Assembly: GCF_014280075.1 (NCBI RefSeq)
Contig: NZ_CP047950.1
Location: 1,550,001-1,614,000 of the forward strand
Length of the DNA stretch: 64,000 nucleotides
Reading direction: 5' to 3'
Source: Synechococcus sp. A15-62
Lineage (GTDB): Bacteria; Cyanobacteriota; Cyanobacteriia; PCC-6307; Cyanobiaceae
The notes beneath the pieces were generated by a model. The model did no database searches and was not told the origin of the DNA. It worked only from the letters and a program-made list of their open reading frames with translations. Shown here piece by piece: positions 60,038 through 64,000 of the stretch (the stretch's first letter is position 1; every line of letters begins with the position of its first letter). The position numbers and the translations under genes were made by a program.

Positions 60038-60546
60038 CCCAGCCCAGCTCCAAGACCCGACAGCAAATGCAGCGGTGATCCCACAAATTCCAAACCGGGC
60101 AGAGCAATGGCGGGACCCATCAGGCTGCCCACCAGAACCTGCAGCCGGCTGTGTCCCAGGCTTTCCTTGAGGGGTTTCTCCGGAGCATCCGGCCAGAGTG
60201 AATCAGGCAGGCCATTGACCCGTTCCGCCGTCAGCCCGGCTGCGCGACGAATGCCACTGGCGTCGTACATGACAACGAACGCGACCATGGCCGCCAGGGC
60301 GAAGAGGGGGTGATCAAAGCCCAGTGTCCAGCCCACACAGGCCGCGGTTCCTGTGACCAGGGCGGAATGGCTCGACGGCATGCCGCCGGTTTCGATCAGC
60401 ACTGCCGGACGCCAACGGCGATGCAGAAGCAACTCAAGGAACAGCTTCGACAGCTGGGCGACGCCGCAGGCCATCAAGCCCCAGGTGAGCGAACTGTTGT
60501 CGAAGAACTCCCGAAGCACCGCATGGGAAGGCGTGGCGTCGATCAT
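60034..60546 (-). CDS. divergent PAP2-family membrane protein
   Basis: 170 residues. The family's shortened motif is visible: [13 protein letters not shown] near 52-64, [13 protein letters not shown] near 91-103 and [12 protein letters not shown] near 129-140; the last carries the typical GHS-x3-Q-V core. About five TM segments. DUF212-like proteins of this kind are often not true phosphatases. It is coupled to crtE (ATGA) and recD-like. Confidence 0.85.
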   Translation of the reverse strand: MIDATPSHAVLREFFDNSSLTWGLMACGVAQLSKLFLELLLHRRWRPAVLIETGGMPSSHSALVTGTAACVGWTLGFDHPLFALAAMVAFVVMYDASGIRRAAGLTAERVNGLPDSLWPDAPEKPLKESLGHSRLQVLVGSLMGPAIALPGLEFVGSPLHLLSGLGAGLG

Positions 60547-61433
60547 CGGTCGCGGCTGGTGATGAAGTCGGCCAACGCCAGCAGGGGCACGGCCTTCTCG
60601 GCCCAGGGTTGAAGCGCCGCTTTCGCTTCGTTCACCAACACATCGGCCCGGCGACGGGACTCATCAAGCCCCAGAAGCTTGGGATAGGTGGTCTTGTCGG
60701 CAATGAGGTCCTTGCCTGCGGTTTTGCCCAGAACCTCGCTGCTGGCCGTGATGTCGAGGATGTCATCGATGATCTGGAAGGCGAGGCCGATCCCCCTGGC
60801 ATAGGTGCGCAGAGCCTTGATTAACGCCTCATCAGCGCCGCCGATCATCGCCCCGGTGATCACACAGGCGCTCAACAGGGCTCCGGTTTTGTGGAGGTGG
60901 ATGTACTCGAGAGTTTCGAGATCCACCTCCTTGCCCTCGCTTTCCAGATCCACCACCTGGCCGCCCACCAGGCCCGGGGCGCCAGCCACCAACGAGAGTT
61001 CTCCCACCACCTTGAGCAACCGCTCAGCCGGCACACCCGGACTGCGCAGCGCCACCATTTCGAAGGCGCGGGTCAGCAGGGCATCACCAGCAAGGATGGC
61101 CACGGCTTCGCCGTACACCTTGTGGTTGGTGGGACGACCACGGCGCAGGTCGTCGTCATCCATCGCCGGCAGGTCGTCGTGAATCAACGACATGGTGTGT
61201 ATCATTTCCAGCGCCACCGCCGTGGGCAGGGCCTGCGTCGCTTCCCCGCCGGCCAGCTCACAGGCGGCGAGGCAGAGAATCGGGCGCAGGCGCTTGCCAC
61301 CGGCAAGCAGCGAGTAGCGCATCGCTTCCCTGAGGGACTCCGGCCGCTCCGGACCGAGGGATCCATCGAGGGCCGCTTCCACCTGCTCTTTGGCCTTGCC
61401 GAGATAGGCCTTGAAATCGAACTCGGCGCTCAT
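60543..61433 (-). CDS. crtE: geranylgeranyl diphosphate synthase
   Basis: 296 residues with the first aspartate-rich motif [10 protein letters not shown] around 85-94 and the second QIIDDILD near 221-228, plus GGKRLRP near 45-51. It makes GGPP for carotenoids, chlorophyll phytol and quinone tails. The residue before the first motif is typical of the C20 enzyme, but exact chain length cannot be set from here. It starts a three-gene unit with the PAP2-like and helicase genes. Confidence 0.9.
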   Translation of the reverse strand: MSAEFDFKAYLGKAKEQVEAALDGSLGPERPESLREAMRYSLLAGGKRLRPILCLAACELAGGEATQALPTAVALEMIHTMSLIHDDLPAMDDDDLRRGRPTNHKVYGEAVAILAGDALLTRAFEMVALRSPGVPAERLLKVVGELSLVAGAPGLVGGQVVDLESEGKEVDLETLEYIHLHKTGALLSACVITGAMIGGADEALIKALRTYARGIGLAFQIIDDILDITASSEVLGKTAGKDLIADKTTYPKLLGLDESRRRADVLVNEAKAALQPWAEKAVPLLALADFITSRDR

Positions 61434-61473
61434 GGGCGGACCCTGGCTGGCGGGATTCTCTCAGGCCGAGCCC

Positions 61474-62151
61474 TTAGCTGCCGAGGGGAACCCAATCCAT
61501 CGGATGGGGTGTTCGCATCTCGCGTCCCTTGCCCGGCGCCGTGGTGATGGCCAGGTCGTAGGAGACCGAATAGCGGGGGCTGCTTCCCTCATAGGGGCGT
61601 ACTCGATGGCGCAGGTCTGAAGGGAACAGCAGAAGACGGTGGGGCAGCGGCGCGAACACCCCACAGGAGACCGCCGCGTCGCGGTAGGGAACCGCCATCA
61701 CATGGCTGAAGTAATCGTCGGGCGCCTCAAATTCCAACTCCCCACTCTCATTGGCCGGATCCGTCAACACATAGAAAACAGCGCTCAACTGGGCGTTGCG
61801 GTGGCTGTGCAGATCCACTGTTCCGCCATTCCTTGCACACACCACAGGCCAGGCCTTTTGGATGTGGGCCATAAGACCATGATCCGGGCCCAACAGCGAG
61901 CGGAGATAGGCCGAAACATGCTCAGCCAACTGCGCGTTCAGCCACTGGAACGCATCCATGCGATGCAACTGATCGAGGCCGGCATGGCCCAGCAGATCGC
62001 CGGTGAGGTTGTTGCGATCGCTGAACTCAGGGTGCTGATACACCTGGGCATCGAACTGCTCCAGCTGCTGCTGCATGGCTGCGGCCGTGGCGGCATCCGG
62101 CTCAAGGTCCACCTGCAAAACGGGGGTGGGAAAGAGCCAGTGCAGCGCCAT
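61474..62151 (-). CDS. putative 2OG-Fe(II) oxygenase (TIGR02466-like)
   Basis: 225 residues, beta-rich. The iron-site HxH..H pattern is seen as VDLHSHRNAQLSAVFYVL (about 112-129) and the late DLRHRVRPYEG, with the 2OG-binding Arg in that last segment. The N-terminus LFPTPVLQVDLE is typical of the TIGR02466 group. The substrate is unknown. It is the last gene of the folD unit (8 bases after folD). Confidence 0.8.
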   Translation of the reverse strand: MALHWLFPTPVLQVDLEPDAATAAAMQQQLEQFDAQVYQHPEFSDRNNLTGDLLGHAGLDQLHRMDAFQWLNAQLAEHVSAYLRSLLGPDHGLMAHIQKAWPVVCARNGGTVDLHSHRNAQLSAVFYVLTDPANESGELEFEAPDDYFSHVMAVPYRDAAVSCGVFAPLPHRLLLFPSDLRHRVRPYEGSSPRYSVSYDLAITTAPGKGREMRTPHPMDWVPLGS

Positions 62152-62159
62152 GGAACCGA

Positions 62160-63041
62160 TCAGGGCACGAGATCGTCCAAATCATGGTCAAGGTTGTGGC
62201 GTCTGCACCAAGCCACAACGGTGTTCACCAGAAGCAGCGTCACCGTCATCGGTCCCACACCGCCAGGGACAGGCGAAAGCGCAGCCGCGATCGACTCGAC
62301 CTCAGACGCACGAACATCCCCGCACAATCCGCCTTCCGGCTTGCGGTGGATGCCCACATCCACCACCGCCGCCCCCGGCCGCACGTGCTCGGCCCCGATG
62401 AACTCAGGACGGCCGGCTGCCACCACGAGGATGTCGGCCTCCCGGGTGTGGGCCGCCAGATCGGCCGTGCGGGAATGGGCGATGGTGACGGTGGCATTGG
62501 CCGCCTGAAGCATCAAGGCCATCGGCTGCCCCACAAGGATGCTGCGGCCGATCACCACAGCGCGCTTGCCCGCTGGATCAATGCCATTGCTGCGCAGCAT
62601 CGCCATCACCCCGGCGGGAGTGCAGCTGCGCGGGCCCGGCTCCCCCTTGAGCAGCCGTCCGAGGTTGAGGGTGTGCAGACCGTCGGCATCCTTTTCAGGA
62701 TCAATGGCCATCAGCAGCGGACCCTCATCAAGGCCGGCCGGGAGGGGCAGCTGCAGGAGGATCCCATCCACCTCAGGGTTGGCATTCAGCCGTTCAATCG
62801 TCTGCAGCACCTGCGCTGGAGGCGTTTCGCCGGGGAGGTGATCGCCAAAGCTGGCCACCCCGATCCGAGCACAGGCCTTTTCCTTGTTGGCGACGTAAAC
62901 GGCGCTGGCGGGATCATCACCAACCCGCAGCACCGCTAAGCCCGGCGGTCGCCCCGCCTCGGCCAGACGCCGTTCGATCAGGGTTTGAAGACGATGCTCC
63001 ACTTCCCTTGCCAGCACCTTGCCGTCCAAACGCAGGGCCAT
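62160..63041 (-). CDS. folD: bifunctional methylenetetrahydrofolate dehydrogenase / cyclohydrolase
   Basis: 293 residues from the ATG at 63041 ([15 protein letters not shown]); an upstream start at 63068 adds nine. Family motifs: [14 protein letters not shown] with catalytic Lys near 57, [14 protein letters not shown] near 90-103, and [16 protein letters not shown] near 162-177. It interconverts methylene-, methenyl- and formyl-THF for purine and other one-carbon reactions. It is divergent from the 7TM-HD gene. Confidence 0.95.
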   Translation of the reverse strand: MALRLDGKVLAREVEHRLQTLIERRLAEAGRPPGLAVLRVGDDPASAVYVANKEKACARIGVASFGDHLPGETPPAQVLQTIERLNANPEVDGILLQLPLPAGLDEGPLLMAIDPEKDADGLHTLNLGRLLKGEPGPRSCTPAGVMAMLRSNGIDPAGKRAVVIGRSILVGQPMALMLQAANATVTIAHSRTADLAAHTREADILVVAAGRPEFIGAEHVRPGAAVVDVGIHRKPEGGLCGDVRASEVESIAAALSPVPGGVGPMTVTLLLVNTVVAWCRRHNLDHDLDDLVP

Positions 63042-63111
63042 GGCATTCCCATGCACTCCGTCCAGCATGCCCTCTGGAGAGAGCTAGCGTTAAGCCGCTA
63101 CAGGGTCCTTT

Positions 63112-64000
63112 TTGGTTCGCGTTCCTCGGCTGAGCAGCCTTTGGCGGAACTGGGTGCGGCTCGAAGGCCCAGGGGGACGACTGCTGCGCTGGACGCGACT
63201 TCAAACCCTCGTTGTTCTGCTGCTCTGCCTTTGCGTGGCCGCAGCCTCAAGCCTTCCCTGGCTTATCAAACCGAAACTTCAACCTGGATCGCTGGCCCCG
63301 TTTGAAGCCATCGCTCCAAAGGATGCCCTGGTTCAGGACAGCACGGCCCTCGAGCAGCAACGGGCCTCGCTGGTGGCGCGGTCGGTGGTGCAGGTCATTG
63401 ATCAGGAGCAGACCCAGGCACTCAAACAACGGCTCGAGCAACAACTGCTGCAGCTGCAGGAGGTCACCAACACCGGATCCGGAGACCGGATCGGGCCGGT
63501 GAACCTCTCTGATCAAGAGAAAAAGTGGCTGGAACGACGCAGCGAAGGGGAGCATCTGGCCTGGGATGAGGCGGTGCGCAGCACCGCTGATCGCATGCTC
63601 AGCCAAGGGCTGGTGAGCAACCTGGCCATTGAGCAATTGCGCCAGGCCTCCGACCAGCAACTGAAGGCGGTTGCCCTGGAGCCAGCTGCGGCGCGCTCCC
63701 TGGCCGGCAAGGTGCTCACCAGTGCCCTGCGCGGCAGCAGCAACCTGCGCACCGACCCGAACTTGAGCAAACAGCTGATCGAGGAACAGCTGACCAAACA
63801 GGCCATCCCCACCATCGAGGTGCGCAAGGGGGATCTGATCACCCGCAAGGGCGAGACGATCAGCCCGCAGGCCTACGACGTTCTGGATTATTTCGGCCGC
63901 GTGCGCCGCGAACCCCAACCCTTGATCTGGTTCCAACGGTTCATTGAAGCCGCTGCAGCCTGCGCCGTGATGCTGCTGGTGATGCGGCGCGAACGTCCTG
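63112..64000 (+). CDS. 7TM-HD family phosphohydrolase, 5' part (cut by right edge)
   Basis: Read from a TTG at 63112 (in-frame GTG at 63154 possible) to the window end, about 296 residues. A TM helix (about 36-54) is followed by a long extracytoplasmic 7TMR-HDED domain (about 60-280) with many QxL heptads (TQALKQRLEQQLLQLQE) and IEVRKGDLITRKGETISP. A second TM begins near 282 and the frame is still open. The cytoplasmic HD domain is beyond the window. Such proteins break down cyclic-di-AMP (PgpH type). Confidence 0.8.
   Translation, partial: MVRVPRLSSLWRNWVRLEGPGGRLLRWTRLQTLVVLLLCLCVAAASSLPWLIKPKLQPGSLAPFEAIAPKDALVQDSTALEQQRASLVARSVVQVIDQEQTQALKQRLEQQLLQLQEVTNTGSGDRIGPVNLSDQEKKWLERRSEGEHLAWDEAVRSTADRMLSQGLVSNLAIEQLRQASDQQLKAVALEPAAARSLAGKVLTSALRGSSNLRTDPNLSKQLIEEQLTKQAIPTIEVRKGDLITRKGETISPQAYDVLDYFGRVRREPQPLIWFQRFIEAAAACAVMLLVMRRERP

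Overview
The window looks like chromosomal DNA of a marine, phycobilisome-containing alpha-cyanobacterium, most likely a marine Synechococcus. The evidence: high GC; the ferredoxin-NADP reductase (petH) carries an N-terminal CpcD-like phycobilisome-anchoring domain, which argues against Prochlorococcus; a KaiB-like-domain histidine kinase (sasA) is present; phosphoribulokinase is the class I proteobacterial form and fructose-bisphosphate aldolase is class II; lpxD indicates an outer membrane. Genes are dense, with many short overlaps (ATGA, GTGA, TGATG). I saw no IS element, CRISPR array, prophage or rRNA. There is one tRNA, tRNA-Glu(TTC).

Layout. 0-4.5 kb: small membrane proteins, then an arsenate module (arsJ and a GAPDH-type gene on the minus strand, divergent from arsR with an ArsR-like operator between) and a DUF938 methyltransferase. 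4.6-9.4 kb: an MscS channel, a zinc-ribbon membrane protein, and the plus-strand run purS-purQ-LD-carboxypeptidase-(acetolactate decarboxylase-like + CARDB-like fusion). 9.5-25.8 kb: a long, almost unbroken minus-strand series of housekeeping genes (hisA, a broken fur-family gene, DUF3685, lumenal thioredoxin-like, CofE-like, GNAT-like, ruvX, DUF3727, yqeG, proB, lpxD, leuB, prk, prepilin peptidase, accD, a Gfo/Idh/MocA oxidoreductase, fba). 25.8-29.5 kb: CSP41-like epimerase, pgsA, a CBS protein, a tandemly duplicated secreted protein and an L,D-transpeptidase. 29.5-34.4 kb: a zone of very small, mostly unrecognised proteins around a [2Fe-2S] ferredoxin and dcd. 34.4-45.4 kb: PPTase, pdeM, a GluR0-type ligand-gated K+ channel preceded by a coupled 26-residue membrane microprotein, a PPC-glutaredoxin fusion, a frameshifted WbuC cupin, a CrtISO-like flavoprotein, a rhomboid and small secreted proteins. 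45.4-64 kb: pepN, sasA, tRNA-Glu, petH, the oxidative pentose phosphate pair zwf-opcA, cobB, acylphosphatase, a RecD-like helicase, a PAP2-like protein, crtE, a 2OG oxygenase, folD and the start of a 7TM-HD phosphohydrolase.

How the genes work together: carbon metabolism is well represented (prk and fba for the Calvin cycle, zwf-opcA for night-time NADPH, petF and petH for photosynthetic electron flow, sasA for circadian output). Three genes carry lesions with intact coding similarity beyond them: an in-frame TAA in a Fur-family regulator, an in-frame TAG close to the end of an L,D-transpeptidase, and a one-base frameshift in a WbuC-type cupin. They are either recent mutations or sequence errors. 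The less ordinary items are the ALDC-CARDB fusion, the GluR0 channel with its microprotein, the PPC-glutaredoxin fusion, the duplicated secreted protein and the microprotein-rich zone. All functional calls come from reading the sequence and from family knowledge; no database search was run.
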